From: Rhodamnia argentea | Taxonomy: Eukaryota > Streptophyta > Magnoliopsida > Myrtales > Myrtaceae | Reading direction: 5' to 3' | NCBI RefSeq assembly: GCF_020921035.1 | Contig: NC_063157.1 | Coordinates: forward strand, 14,891,777-14,955,776 | Length of the DNA: 64,000 nt | Part shown: positions 11,742-22,536 of the stretch, in pieces | Numbering within the stretch: the stretch's first letter is position 1 | How the letters are laid out: each line of letters opens with the position of its first letter | Notes under the pieces: model-generated | The model's database searches: none | What the model was told of the DNA's origin: nothing | Seen by the model: only the letters and a program-made list of their open reading frames with translations | Position numbers and translations under genes: made by a program

Positions 11742-12262
11742 GGGTGATGATATATCAATAAGTTCATATCGATTCTTCATAAGATAAAGCCATATATAAT
11801 GAGAATAATCATCAGTCAACGAGGATTATGATCTTATCAATAACAAAAATCACAAAGTGATGAGATCCTCCCATAGTAGGAGTAGGGGATGGTCCCTTAA
11901 TATCAGAATGAATCATATCAAAAGGAGCAGAAGAAATAAATTCACTAATATTGAATGGTAAAGTATGATGTTTTCCAAACTTACAAGGCAAGCAATCACA
12001 TGTTTTATTGTTAGCGGAACCAAAATGACTACTTAAAATCTAAGGACTTAATTTAGAAAATTGAGGATGACCCTATTAAGCATGCTAAGTTTCAAATGAT
12101 ATTGTGGCAAGATAACTAGTGAAGGAGTTGTGAAACTTCAATGGCACAAGCTCAAACAGGCATCCCACTTTACGGCCTGTCCTAATTGTCTATCCTGTTC
12201 GTGGATCCTGCACATGACAACCATTCAAAAAGAAATGAATATCAAAACCAAGTTCACATAGC
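11742..12262 (-). pseudogene. C1 GAG-pre-integrase and integrase core remnant
   Basis: The minus strand reads LCELGFDIHFFLNGCHVQDPRTG-type pre-integrase sequence (about 12,262-12,190), then CLPCKFGKHHTLPFN and FDMIHSDIKGPSP with FVIFVID and YIWLYLMKNRYEL. These are the zinc-binding end and the first catalytic Asp region of a copia integrase. Several frame changes and a roughly 25-30 bp insertion near 11,815-11,845 disrupt it. No function expected. Confidence 0.8.
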
Positions 12263-12284
12263 TTTCTTCCAAGCCAACTTGTGC

Positions 12285-12928
12285 CAAGAAAATGTCTCAA
12301 ATCACCCAGGTCTTTCGTCTCAAAGTGAGTGCGTAGATATCTCTTCAACTCAGCAATACCTTGCTCGTCATCCCCCATCAAGACAATGTCATCCACACAT
12401 AAAACCAGAAAGATACACTCAGTAGTAGTACAACGATAGAACACTACATGATCCTTTTGAGATTGAAGCAAACCAAAACTTCAAACCACTGAAATGAATC
12501 TGTCAAAACATGCTCGATGACTGCTTCAAACCATACAAAGAGCGATGAAGCTTACAAAATTTCCCTCCCCGAGCAGCAAACCCCGGAGGTTGCTCCATAT
12601 ACACATTCTCAACAAGATCACCGTGAAGGAAAGCATTCTTGATATCCAACTAATGGAGAGACCAAGAATGCACGGTTGCAAGGGATAAGAAAAGGTGAAT
12701 AGAGTCCATTTTTGTAACCGGGGAGAAGATCTTAAAGCAATCAAGATCATGAGTTTGAGCATAACCCTTAGCAACCAACCGAGCTTTCAGACGAGCAATA
12801 GTATTATCAAGATTGACCTTCATGGCAAACACCAAACGACAGCCAATAACCCGAGCACCAGGAGGAAGATCAACCAAGGACCAAGTCTGATTGCATTGGA
12901 GGGCACTCATTTTCTCCTCCATTGCCAC
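12285..12928 (-). pseudogene. C2 reverse transcriptase remnant
   Basis: The N-terminal RT block WSLVDLPPGARVIGCR and LKARLVAKGYAQTHDLD (12,928-12,650) continues in another frame as [20 protein letters not shown] and [20 protein letters not shown]. The catalytic box appears as LCVDDIVLMGDD (about 12,400-12,360), followed by KDLGDLRHFLG. This is canonical Ty1/copia RT with frameshifts. Confidence 0.88.
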
Positions 12929-12936
12929 ATGCTAAC

Positions 12937-13512
12937 CTACATGCTAAAGAGCCACGGAAACTGAAGCAAGTAGGGAAATAACATCAATATTAGCCACAAA
13001 AGCTGACAAACCCATTGATAAACCCGTGTAGGAATGTGTATAAAGAGGGCGATCCTTGTAGGCATGGTAGCTCTTACGAAGAGCAATAGGCTGCTCGGTT
13101 GTTGCAGTCTCAATAAGTGGAACAGCCACAGGATAGAGTGGCTCGACGGGAAGATCCTCCATGAGAGAAACCGGCTTAGAGGGAGAATTGACATTGGAGG
13201 CGGTGTAACTGGACGAGAGACCGTTGGCGGAGAATAGACAAGAACAAGTTCGGAAGATGTGGACTCGGACAATTGCGAGACTGGATCAAATGAACTAGAG
13301 CCGATTGTAGAAAAGCAAGACCGAGACTCTATGAAGGTGACATGATGGGAGGTGAGCATTCTTCCTAAGGTAGGAGAATAGCAACAATAACCCTTTGACA
13401 CTCGTAAGTAACCAAGGGAAACACATTTGAGTGCACGAGGATCTATTTATGGCTGATCCATCCTCACCGAATTCGATATGAGCATCTATTAGAGTCTCTA
13501 TATCACTCGGCA
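12937..13512 (-). pseudogene. C2 gag start fused to integrase C-terminal remnant
   Basis: A minus-strand ATG at 13,512 begins MPSDIETLIDAHIEFGEDGS, a plausible gag start after the leader. About 70 nt later the sequence becomes copia integrase C-terminal domain (ALKCV, LGYL, SKGYCCYSPTLGRM, HHVTFIES), followed by the variable Ser-rich linker to RT. The join marks a large internal deletion. Confidence 0.65.
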
Positions 13513-13752
13513 TAATGATGAATACTTAATCTACACACACCGGATTAATTAGAAAATCAGATTGGAGAAAGTGATCACAAGCTCTACCATTTCATAAATA
13601 TGATTAGATCTAATCAGATCTGAACATGCAAATCAAATCCGGACAGCCTTCATGAATAAAAGAATTAATCAAATCTAGAAGAAGAGAATGATCCTTGATC
13701 CTTGTTTGAAGAAGAAAATAGCCGACGGAGAGAGAAGCAAGCCGAGAAAGTA

Positions 13753-13765
<13 letters not shown>

Positions 13766-13784
<19 letters not shown>

Positions 13785-13786
13785 TG
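13766..13786. repeat. Short (GA)n microsatellite in C2 leader
   Basis: About ten GA units, read as CT on the transcribed strand, in the untranslated leader of C2. Confidence 0.85.
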
Positions 13787-13854
13787 AGAGTGAGTGGTGA
13801 TGGGGATGGCGCTCGCTAGGGTTAGGGTTTAGGTTGGGCCTGCGGTTAGGGTTG

Positions 13855-13866
13855 GCTCTGATACCA
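13855..13866 (-). other. C2 primer-binding site (Met-tRNA type)
   Basis: Minus strand TGGTATCAGAGC immediately after the LTR end ACA. This is the classic plant copia initiator-tRNA complementarity. Confidence 0.9.
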
Positions 13867-14022
13867 TGTTTGACAAAGAAGAAAAGAAGAGAATGGGATG
13901 AATGAATTGTCTAATTCTCTAGGTTAGCATGCTCTCTTATTTATAACAATAATGAGGGTACATAGTAATATGACGGACATTTCCACACATGATAGTAAAT
14001 AATTATATAATAACTCATAACA
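13867..14022 (-). repeat. C2 5' LTR, 156 bp
   Basis: Minus strand begins TGTTATGAGTTATTA and ends TTTGTCAAACA, bounded by the PBS on one side and C1 protease sequence on the other. The adjacent target bases are AATTT at 14,023-14,027 on the plus strand. The partner duplication has been deleted together with the 3' LTR. Confidence 0.8.
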
Positions 14023-14594
14023 AATTTGGACGTCAAAATGTTTCCTATTTGACTAACTATCATCTAAGAGTTATCAGCCGTATGAAGGATAGGGGTTTGT
14101 GAATTGTATAACTTTGACTTAAATAAATTGAAGTTGGATGTCATGTGATTACAGCAAGCAAAAAAAAAAAAAAAAAAACCACGAATCAGGAGTACTTGGG
14201 GTTATTGACAGAGTAGAATGACTAGAAGTACCAAATTCTTGAATTATGAAACAGTCTGTGGATCAAAGATCATCTAACGATAGAGTAATGATCGAACTTT
14301 TACAGGAATCCTCAATGGCAGTAGCTGCAGTAGGTGGGCATGCATGTGGACCTCCAAACGAGATCGGTTGTTTCCTCCCGTAGGTTGCTTAGCTTGTACC
14401 TGATAAAAAATGGAAGCACGATGGTCAAGTCGGCTACAATGAGTGCAATAAGGCTTGCGCCATGATGAGGAACCTGGAGTAATAAGTACTGCATCTATAG
14501 GCGTGGAGACCGATGGAATTGCGCATTGTGCCTTCAAAGTAGCAAGTCGAGTCTCCTTAGTCAACAATTTCGATACAACTACCTCAAGATGAGG
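14023..14594 (-). pseudogene. C1 gag zinc knuckle and protease remnant
   Basis: The minus strand begins LEVVVSKLLTKETRLATLKA, the continuation of gag helix sequence interrupted at 20,768. A zinc-knuckle-like CTHCSRLDHRAS follows, in which the last Cys is replaced. Then comes a copia protease region with CCNHMTSNFNLFKSKLYN and LHTADNS, where the catalytic region is disrupted by a poly-T run at about 14,161-14,178. It ends at the C2 LTR. Confidence 0.82.
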
Positions 14595-15013
14595 TAGGTT
14601 GCATTTGGAAAGGCTTTTGGGGAAAGTCTTTGAAAAAATGCAAATGCCTTTAGTCTAAAGGAATTTAGTGAAATGCAAAAATTGTTTAGTAAATTGTAAT
14701 TAAAAAGTGCCTTGGGAAGATAGTTTGGAAAAATGCCATTTGGTAAACATATATTTGGAAAGTCATTTAATATGACATATTTAGATTTTTGTATTTTAAT
14801 TTGTTTAAAATTGGAAAAAGAAAACAATGATTGCACATTTATATGTTTACATTGAGAATAATATAAAAGAGACGTATCAACAAATTTATAAATAAAAAAC
14901 TATAGCATAATGGACTTATTTCACAATTAAAAAAGAGTACTTTCATTGTAATAAACATAGTCACATATGTACCAATATAAGATTTACGTTATCATTGAAA
15001 ATTACAAGCATCC

Positions 15014-16722
15014 TTAACTATTTACTAAACTCATGGCTATTCGATCATGTAAACGTTCCATGCTATAAGATAAATTATCATTTGAAGCACTAGTCTCCTC
15101 ATTTACATCATTAAAGTTTATTGAATATCCATAATTAAGATCCAAATCAGCTCTTGTAAGATGTGTATTATTGACGACATTTCTCCATATAAAATTATGC
15201 AAAGTTATTGCTACTATCACAATTTTCACTTGTTTTTCAAACGGGTAACTTGGCATTTGCTTTAAATCTTCCACTTCTTTTTTAACACACCAAAGACTCA
15301 CTCAATTTCTAATCGCAGCAAGGAATGAGCACGGTTGAATACCTCCCGACAACCTGTGGGTGTGGGATCTTGTCGAAATTCTAGCAAATAATATCTAACT
15401 TCTTTGTATGGCCTCAAATAACTTGTTCGATTTGGATATCCAGCATCTACTAAATTTACCTACACAAACATAATGTAAATTCAATCAACACGGACACATT
15501 TATATGTACCACTCTACAAAAATCATTAATTCACGAACCTGGAGGAGGAGGAGAAAATTGTATATCACGTCTCCCAATGGCTTCATAGAAGATATGAGTA
15601 TCATGAGCTTGTCCTTCCCGACCAGCCCAAACATAAATAAATTCCATGTTAAAATTACATACTGCCAATACATTTTGTGTCGGTGTTCCTTTTCGACCAA
15701 TAAAACGAATTTGATCGTGCGTACATACCCTCTTTGGAATATGTGTACCATCAATAGCCCCAATACAATCCTAACATGAAAATGAAAATATTATTGGATA
15801 ATTGAAATATATGTTTAGTACTACATTTATATTGTATAAGCAAAACGTACCTTCAAATAAGGATAAAATCTTTGATTATTCCTGATCTTCTCTGGAACTT
15901 CCCTAAATTGCCGATCAGATGGTTGGATCAAATCTTTTCCCATTGCACGTGCTTTATCTAAAACTAAGCTAAAGTACCTGCTTATGGTTTTCCCAGAGCG
16001 CCGAAAGTGCTTTTGTACTAACCTATTGCCCACACCATGTCCTAAAATGAGAAGAAATATTCCAAGCATTTCTATTACATAAATATTCCTAATTCCTTGA
16101 AGACCATAACCTGTTACTAAATCATACATTAAACTATTAAATACGATCCTATCTATCCTAAACATTTGATAGCACCTTATTAGATTAGTATATTCGCCCA
16201 TCAACTCTTCCAACCATTCATTTTCTGTATATGACGATGTCATATAAGGTTCTTTGTAATTGTATATTGCTGATCGGATGGTTGGATCAAATATTTTCCC
16301 ATTGCACATACTTTATCTAAAAGTAAGCTAAAGTACATGCTTATGGTTTCCCTAGAGCGCTAAAAGTGCTTTTGTACTAACCTATTGCCATCACTATGTC
16401 CTAAAATGAGAAGAAATATTCCAAGCATTTCTATTACATAAATATTCCTAGTTCCTTAAAGACCATAACATGTTACTAAATCATGCATTAAACTATTAAA
16501 TACGATCCTATCCATTCTAAACATTTGATAGCATCTTATCGGATTAGCATCTTCGCCCATCAACTCTTCCAACCATTCATTTCCTGTATATGACGATGTC
16601 ATATAGGATTCTTTGTAACTGTGTATTGCCCGATAAGCCACTACGGCATGAGCGACTCCCACAATTTGCCAATATTCTTCTTCCTCATTGTCATGATTTT
16701 CCCCTTCAGGAGAATCATTCAT
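15014..16722 (-). pseudogene. PIF/Harbinger DDE transposase, degenerate
   Basis: N-terminal EWLEELMG...IRCYQMFRMDRIVFNSL is followed by the helix-rich GIFLLILGHGVGNRLVQ and FRRSGKTISRYF blocks and NNQRFYPYLK. An 80-bp intron (15,850-15,771; GTACGT donor, TTAG acceptor) leads to DCIGAIDGTHIPKRVC with the first catalytic Asp. Then follow VWAGREGQAHDTHIF with the second Asp, LVDAGYPN, a region near LRLEIE holding the catalytic Glu, and SYPFEKQVKIVIVAITLHNF. A stop replaces the residue after the Glu, frame changes occur near 15,500 and 15,300, and an N-terminal segment is tandemly duplicated. Confidence 0.88.
15913..16629. repeat. 359-bp tandem duplication within the transposase gene
   Basis: Block 15,913-16,271 is repeated at 16,272-16,629 with roughly 90% identity by eye (GGTTGGATCAAATC to TTTGTAATTGTATATTGC). 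It duplicates the N-terminal transposase exon segment, so that one copy lies outside any sensible reading frame. Confidence 0.85.
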
Positions 16723-17024
16723 AACAAGTTAAAGTAAGAAAATATAAAGTTACGGTCAAAAAATAGATGAATAATCTAAATCATCCATAAATAAAAATCA
16801 TCCATCATATATGTAAGCTTCACCCAATCAAAAGAATATCAAATGAAAATAGGTCTCACATTAGAACATAAATAGGAATAGAGTTCATACATAGTGCAAA
16901 TAAAATGCAAATCATACCAACTAGAAATAGGTCTCACATTACAACAATATATCATATGAAAGAGTTCAAACAAGTAGTTAATATCCTAGTGACGACTATT
17001 GTGCTCTTTCAACTCAAACTTGAG

Positions 17025-17990
17025 CTACTCGACTTTTTCTTCATCTCCATTCAAGTGCATGAAGATCCGCCGATTGTCTTTCTTTTTAGCAAAGTGTGAA
17101 AGTGCAAAAAAGTATAACTTTCGATCTTGTTTAATCTCATATATGGCTTTTAATGTTTGCATAATTTCCTTGTAAGGATCAAACTCTCTTGCAAGGGATA
17201 ATACACTGCTCCTACTTTCAACAAGTGAACAAAGTCTGTCAATTTGTGATGCTAACTTAGCGAGTCCAGACAATTTTTTTCCTTTCTTTCCTCTAGCTTG
17301 CCTCTGTGCTGCTCTTTTATGACTCTTACTTGGACTTGGTTGAATAATATCTTCACCTGTATTACTCTCTAAATTATCATTAGTAGATCCTGCACCATCA
17401 CCCACGTCGGCTTGTGGGCCTCAATATCTTCATTATTAATTAAACCTTGTGCAGGATTCCGTGTGACATTTCCAGTAGCAACTATACCCCCGAACATTCT
17501 ATCTAATAAAACTTCAAGATCCGGATGTATGCCTTTCGTTCGAAAAGCCTTAAACTTATAATCCTCCTATTATAATGGAACATTTTTGTGAGTTGTATCA
17601 TAAAAGATGAACTTGGAAAAAAGTGACAAAATAAGAGATAAACCCCTTAATTTTCCTCTCTCACCATTCATCACTTGCACCGATGGTCTTCTTCCTTGCA
17701 TCCCATCCCGGTCATGTTTCATTTAGAAGCAATTTCCATCATCTTTTCTATTCTTCCTTAAGATTATCCCACTTACCCTTCATTTGATTTTTGTCATATT
17801 TTTTACCCATCAGCTCCTCAAACTTGTTAATTATGATTGTCTATCCATCCTTTTTGTTGCTTGCGGGACGATTGTCTATTTCAAGTTGTTCAATGCACAA
17901 CTTACAAAAAGTTTCTACATCTTCTAGGCCCTAATATGCATTTTCCTTTGATTAACTTGCCATCTTCCAGTGAAATAAAGACGAACATTT
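17025..17990 (-). pseudogene. Harbinger ORF1, Myb/SANT-like DNA-binding protein remnant
   Basis: From the N-terminus (high coordinate) it reads ETFCKLCIEQLEIDNRPAS, NKFEELMGKKYDKNQMKGKW and NLKEE, then GWDARKKTIGASDEW. This is the trihelix-like Myb/SANT domain of PIF ORF1 and L10-interacting MYB-type proteins. After an AG-like junction comes DYKFKAFRTKGIHPDLE, then a Lys-rich linker and the C-terminal region DRKLYFFALSHFAKKKDNRR. Stops interrupt it. ORF1 normally works with the transposase to bind element ends. Confidence 0.75.
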
Positions 17991-18134
17991 TAATTGGAAT
18001 GAGAGCATAATCAACATTTCTAGTAGAGAACACAAGGTTCAATGCTTCAAGTCCTTAAGCAATCACTTATGTTTGCATAGGTATTTAATTGGAATGAGAC
18101 CATAATCAACATTTCTAGTAGTGTGCTTTGAAAA

Positions 18135-20600
18135 ATGAGCACAAAAACCAATACTCAAATGCGTCGATTTCAATGTGCATTAGACAGGGATATTCAAGAA
18201 AGTGGACTTCATGAAATAGGGGGAAAAAAAATAAACACGGACCTCTCCGACGGAACGAGGAACGAGCTCCGACTTAGAAGCGAGTGGGATAACAGCAGGT
18301 GGAAGGGAGTTCCTTGGACCAAGCTGCACGTTCAGCCAAAGATTATGAGTTAATGACAATAAACATGTCCACAATCATTTTCCTTGATAAAAAAAAAAAA
18401 CGCTTAGAACCATTACCTTAATAAACAAAGTGCATCTACAACATCCTTCCCGAGCTCATCAATTTTTCTACAAGTTGAACATATATAGATAAAGGTAGTT
18501 TCAAAGAATCAACAAAGAGAAACACACGGGCATACTTCATTTTCTTTCAACTTGAACCCAAACAAACGGAATTGGAAAATGAAAGCCGGGAATACAAAAA
18601 AAAAAGATATAATGAAAAAAATACGTGCTTCATAATCAAATATAACATTCGGGCACGAAGCAAAAAGACATTGTTCTACTTCTTTTAGAGATAATATCAA
18701 AACTTAAGAACGAACTAACTCATCCAAAACCAGCTTCAAGTACTAGACTAGTGAAGATATATGACCAGAAACCCGACAACAGGAAAGAGTGCATAGAAGA
18801 GTCAAAACAGATTCACCCAACGAAATAGATTGGTAAAAAATTGAAGGGTAAAAACCACCAAAAATCCTAAACTATGTACATTGTGACACATTTATCCCAA
18901 ACTTTTTCTTGTGACACCAAAAACCCTAGACTTATACATATGTGATACATTTATCCCAAACTTGTACCAGTATCACACATTTACCCTAATTTTTTTCTTG
19001 TGCCATCAAAAACCCTAAACTTTTATCCGTGTGACATATTTACCTCGAAATTTGGGATAACTTTGTGACACGCCTAAAATTTTGGGGTTTTTTATGTCAC
19101 AGAAAAATAATTTGGGGTAAATGTGTCACATTGGACATAATTTGGAGTTTTTGGTGTCACCAAAAAAAGTTTGGAGCAAACATGTCACGGCGGGCGTAGT
19201 TTGGGGTTTTTGGTATTACAAAAAAATTTAGGGTAAATGTGTTATAATGAGCATAGTTTAGGGTTTTCAGTGGTTTTTTTTTTCCCAAAATAGAATAAAG
19301 AACTACTATTAGAAAGAATAGAAAGAAAGATGGCGGTTGTTGGTTCCCAAAACCTGATCATCTATATCTATTTCATAGATTTAAAGGCATATAATTAACA
19401 GACATCACAAGTGGCACCTCCCTTATTCTTCTTGCACTATCCAACTACGGATAGATTGGTTTGGATTTTGAGAGGGTTAAATACTCGGTAAGTTATCTCA
19501 ATTAATAAATAGTTTGATTGAGTCCTTCATAGTATACATCCATGTTAAGGCTGGTGCACGAATCTGTCTGAAGCCTCCAATAAAACTCATATTGTAACAC
19601 ACTAGCTGTCCGGGCATCCGTGAAGGGGAAAAAGACTTTGAATAATGCCGGAATTGATCAATGAACTCTTCATATTTTGATCTTAATAGAAGAAAAAAAG
19701 TGTTTCCTTCAATTTCCAACCTAATTTTCTGATATAAGATTAGTGTAAACTCTCTTGTCTTCCTAAAGATTTGCATTGTGATTGCGGACAGAGCAAAGAG
19801 GACATGAGCACACGAGATTCAAGCTCGAGAAGCAAGCATGCGAGAGGTGAGCTTTGGAATTCCAGAGACCCAGATGGCTACAAACCCGCAATTCAACCCA
19901 ATAAAGTCGGACTCTTTATTTTTTTTTCTTTTTTTTTTCTCCAAAGCAAAAGCCTTGTTTGAACCATTCCCTAAAATCACAAAAAATCACTTTTCTCCGT
20001 TATTTAGTGCAATTACATATTTCAAAGGCTTTTACCACGGAACACAATCATGCCACAAAACCGGATAGTTTCACATGTCACGTAAAGGGTCAAGGAGAGT
20101 GCTCATAGATGGAGACCAATTTTATCTACACACAACGAAAAAATCAGCCAACTCTAGTCAAAGACGAAACTAATAAAGACCTTAAAGGGAAGTATTTCAC
20201 CGATTGCGACGGGAAATTGAAGGAATCTACATCGAATATTGGAAGAAAGCGGTGGAGACATGAAAGAAGACAAACTCACCGTGCGATTACCTCGAAGCGA
20301 TGTCGTGAGGGCTAACGCAATGGATCGGGAGAAGGAATGGATGGAGACCGATGTTTACAGAGCCACCATCGTCGAAGGTGATGACACAATAGGAAAGAAA
20401 TGGGAATCCGGATCTAGGGTTTCTATTGCTTCATCTCTGCGATGGGTTCTCCGGAAAGAGATCGTGAAATGATCCAAAGCTTCGTGATTTTTTTTTTCCT
20501 ATCTAAGGGCTGAACTTGAAATTATAACAAATATGTGGGGACATTAAAGCCAAAAAAAAAAAAAAAACACTATTCATTCTCGGCAGCATGTCGAGAATGC
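18135..20600. other. Unassigned right part of the Harbinger insertion
   Basis: Holds the fold-back repeat at 18,845-19,286 and several short open frames (for example about 20,109-20,472 on the plus strand, Lys/Arg/Glu-rich). Codon-like GC-rich patches near 18,235-18,320 and 20,230-20,470 could be captured host fragments, but I recognise no family. Confidence 0.35.
18845..19286. repeat. Fold-back repeat (MITE-like), copy 1
   Basis: A long imperfect palindrome. The left arm AAAACCACCAAAAATCCTAA is mirrored by the right arm ending in CAGTGGTTTTTTTTTCCC. The arms are built from roughly 60-bp subrepeats around TGTGACACATTTACCC and GTGACACCAAAAACCC. Same family as 33,838-34,281. Confidence 0.8.
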
Positions 20601-20767
20601 TAAAAAGCCAAAGTAGTCTCGAAGCTGCCTTGGGCTTTCGGCCTTTTGTAAGCTAATTTTCACTCAAGGATGTTTTGAAAAACATTTCCCAAATACCTAG
20701 ACTTTGGCCCAAGGAGCTTTAGACACCCAAAGCCCCTTGGAAAAGTCCTTCCCAAACACACCCATAA

Positions 20768-21343
20768 AGGATCTCGATGCATAAGTGAAGTTCGCACCAG
20801 TTCAAACTCATCGTTAAGTGCCATAAAAAATTACATAACACGCATATGGTTGCGATATTCAACAAACTTATTAGCATCATTATTTGAACTCCATTTCGGT
20901 TCAGATAAAGCCAGCTGGTCTCATATAGCATGTATGGATGATAAAAAATCATTAACAGATCGACATATCCCCCGACACATATGATGTAAATTTCATAGTA
21001 GTTGATATTGATGAGCAATGTTCGATGTGGAATAACAACTAGGAAGAAGATCCCAAGCTTCCTTGGTTGTATTTAGGCGACCAAACCGAAGTCCGATAGA
21101 TGGAATTGAAGTATTTCGAGTCCGCGTGAGTATCTGATGATTCTTGCGGTCCTACTCCTCCAAACGTTAAGCAAATTTATCATCGGCTTCACCAACAGTC
21201 TGGGAAGGCTTGTGAATATCTCCAGTGACATAATACCAAAGCCTACTTTCTCTTGGAACACTCGATATTTCTTGAGCCCATAAAATATAGTTAGATCCAT
21301 TCAAGATTGTTTGAATAGGTACTGACACTTTTACTTTATCCAT
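20768..21343 (-). pseudogene. C1 gag N-terminal part (UBN2/retrotran_gag type)
   Basis: An ATG at 21,343 begins MDKVKVSVPIQTILNGSNYI and continues LWAQEISSV, LWYYVTGD, KNHQILTRTRNTSIPSI, LNTTKEAWDLLPSCYSTSN, AHQYQL, SVNDFLSS and FMALNDEFELVRTSLMHRDPL. This is the usual helical gag core of plant copia elements with stops and frame changes. It breaks at DPL, exactly at the Harbinger terminus, and resumes at 14,594. Confidence 0.85.
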
Positions 21344-22346
21344 GGCAAGTAAATAGCATAAATCCAGTAGACTTCTATATTGATTTCAATGCAAACTGAC
21401 ACTTCCAGAGCTGATATGAAGAAAATAGTGCCAAAAATAGGTTCAGGACGTCAAAATACCTCAAGAATCGATCTGAAATCAGCAAGAACCGGTCTAACAG
21501 GCGTCGAACTAATCGAAACAGTGAGCAAACTGGTGTAGTCAATGCCTGGTCAACGAAAGTCAATGTGAGTTAACAGAAGTACACGTGGCGACAACGTGGA
21601 TGGCACGTGGCAACTGTGGGACACATGGCGGACACATGGATGACACGTGGCAGAGGACTTTGGCCGGTCACATGAGATACACGAGCAAGTCGATCTCACT
21701 CGTAGAGAACTTCATCGACGCATGAGGGCGCGTGATAGCTCTTCCAGCAATGGCGTTTAGTTGGTCGAACTTGCCATCGAATGACGAACTTGTTGATGGC
21801 GGTGGCTGTGGATTAAAATCAACAGATGACTTCGAAACAGGGACTTACAAAGGACGGTGTCAGTGGTCCTATAATGTGGCGGAGCATGGTGGCGTTTGTG
21901 GTGGATTTCCAGGTCTGTTGATGACGAAATTTCACGAGTTTAAGAGCAGCGATCTTGATGGGGGCATTTTTTTTTTTTTAAAATAAACAACGAAAATTGA
22001 AGAGTAGCGAAGGGACAGCGGTTCGATCTCACAGCTAAAGTCTCACAACGAACAAAGGATATTGGTAGGGCTTGTGGAGAGAGCTGGAGCATCGATGCGC
22101 CGGGGGGGTGGGGGGGAGGTTTGCTAGTCTCAATGAGTACTGACGCTCATCGATGGTGAGCGAGGAAGTACATGCCACGGGCATAATTCAAGCGTTAACT
22201 GGAGGTGGTCGTCGGGAATCAATGGCTGTTGTTGGGGTTCGCTGCAACTTAAGAGATCAACCGGATAGAAGTAGTAGTTACTGTGATAATGTCACTACTG
22301 CTGTGATAATAATGTCGCCATATTGCCGCTTCCTCAAACAACGGTG
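21344..22346 (-). other. C1 untranslated leader, about 1 kb
   Basis: Lies between PBS and gag ATG. Three CACGTG G-boxes occur within 68 bp (21,582, 21,604, 21,644), plus a G-run at about 22,102-22,117. Open frames on the plus strand here (for example 21,732-21,986) match nothing I recognise. Confidence 0.5.
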
Positions 22347-22536
22347 GCTCTAATACCATATTACAAATGGAGCAAAAAGTAATTTTCTATATATTTTTCT
22401 ATATCAAAACTGATGATAAAGAGCCTATGTATAGGTTGTCCTAGAGTGCTATCTAAGATAACTAACTATTACAAAATGAATCACAATTAATTAGGATCAA
22501 TCAAGGAAGATTATGATCATATCAATATCTCTGACA
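22347..22536 (-). repeat. C1 5' LTR and primer-binding site
   Basis: LTR 22,536-22,359 (178 bp) starts TGTCAGAGATATTGA. Its expected CA end has decayed to TA. The adjacent PBS (22,358-22,347) reads TGGTATTAGAGC, one base away from the canonical Met-tRNA PBS. Confidence 0.78.

Larger units (their letters stand above)
12262..14022 (-). mobile_element. Ty1/copia retrotransposon C2, internally deleted, 3' end lost
   Basis: The 5' LTR (14,022-13,867) is followed directly by the PBS and a leader. A short gag start (MPSDIETLIDAH, near 13,512) then passes abruptly into integrase C-terminal sequence, and RT follows. The element stops in the RT palm at about 12,262-12,285, where C1 sequence resumes. 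So gag C-part, protease and integrase core are missing internally, and RNase H and 3' LTR are missing terminally. Confidence 0.75.
14598..20764 (-). mobile_element. PIF/Harbinger element inserted in C1 gag
   Basis: About 6.17 kb with imperfect TIRs: GTTGCATTTGGAAAGG at the left, and GGGTGTGTTTGGGAAGG read on the minus strand at the right. Flanking 3-bp sites are TAG (14,595-14,597) and TAA (20,765-20,767), consistent with a decayed TWA duplication. It carries a DDE transposase and a Myb/SANT ORF1, both on the minus strand and both broken. The termini are defined mainly because C1 gag reads collinearly on either side. The right-hand 2.5 kb has no recognised element gene. Confidence 0.72.
11742..22536 (-). 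mobile_element. Ty1/copia retrotransposon C1, split by two later insertions
   Basis: Segments in transcription order: 5' LTR (22,536-22,359), Met-tRNA-type PBS, leader, gag N-part (21,343-20,768), [Harbinger insertion], gag C-part with zinc knuckle and protease (14,594-14,023), [copia C2 insertion], GAG-pre-integrase and integrase core (about 12,260-11,742). RT, RNase H and the 3' LTR were not found. Order is collinear with a standard copia element once the insertions are removed. Confidence 0.78.

Noticed and set aside
12190-14570. Circularly permuted or novel-order copia pol
   Set aside because: At first sight RT precedes the integrase core, but the protease and gag continuation at 14,023-14,594 shows a nested insertion plus deletion.
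15504-15779. Plus-strand 91-codon frame
   Set aside because: Antisense shadow of the Harbinger transposase catalytic region.
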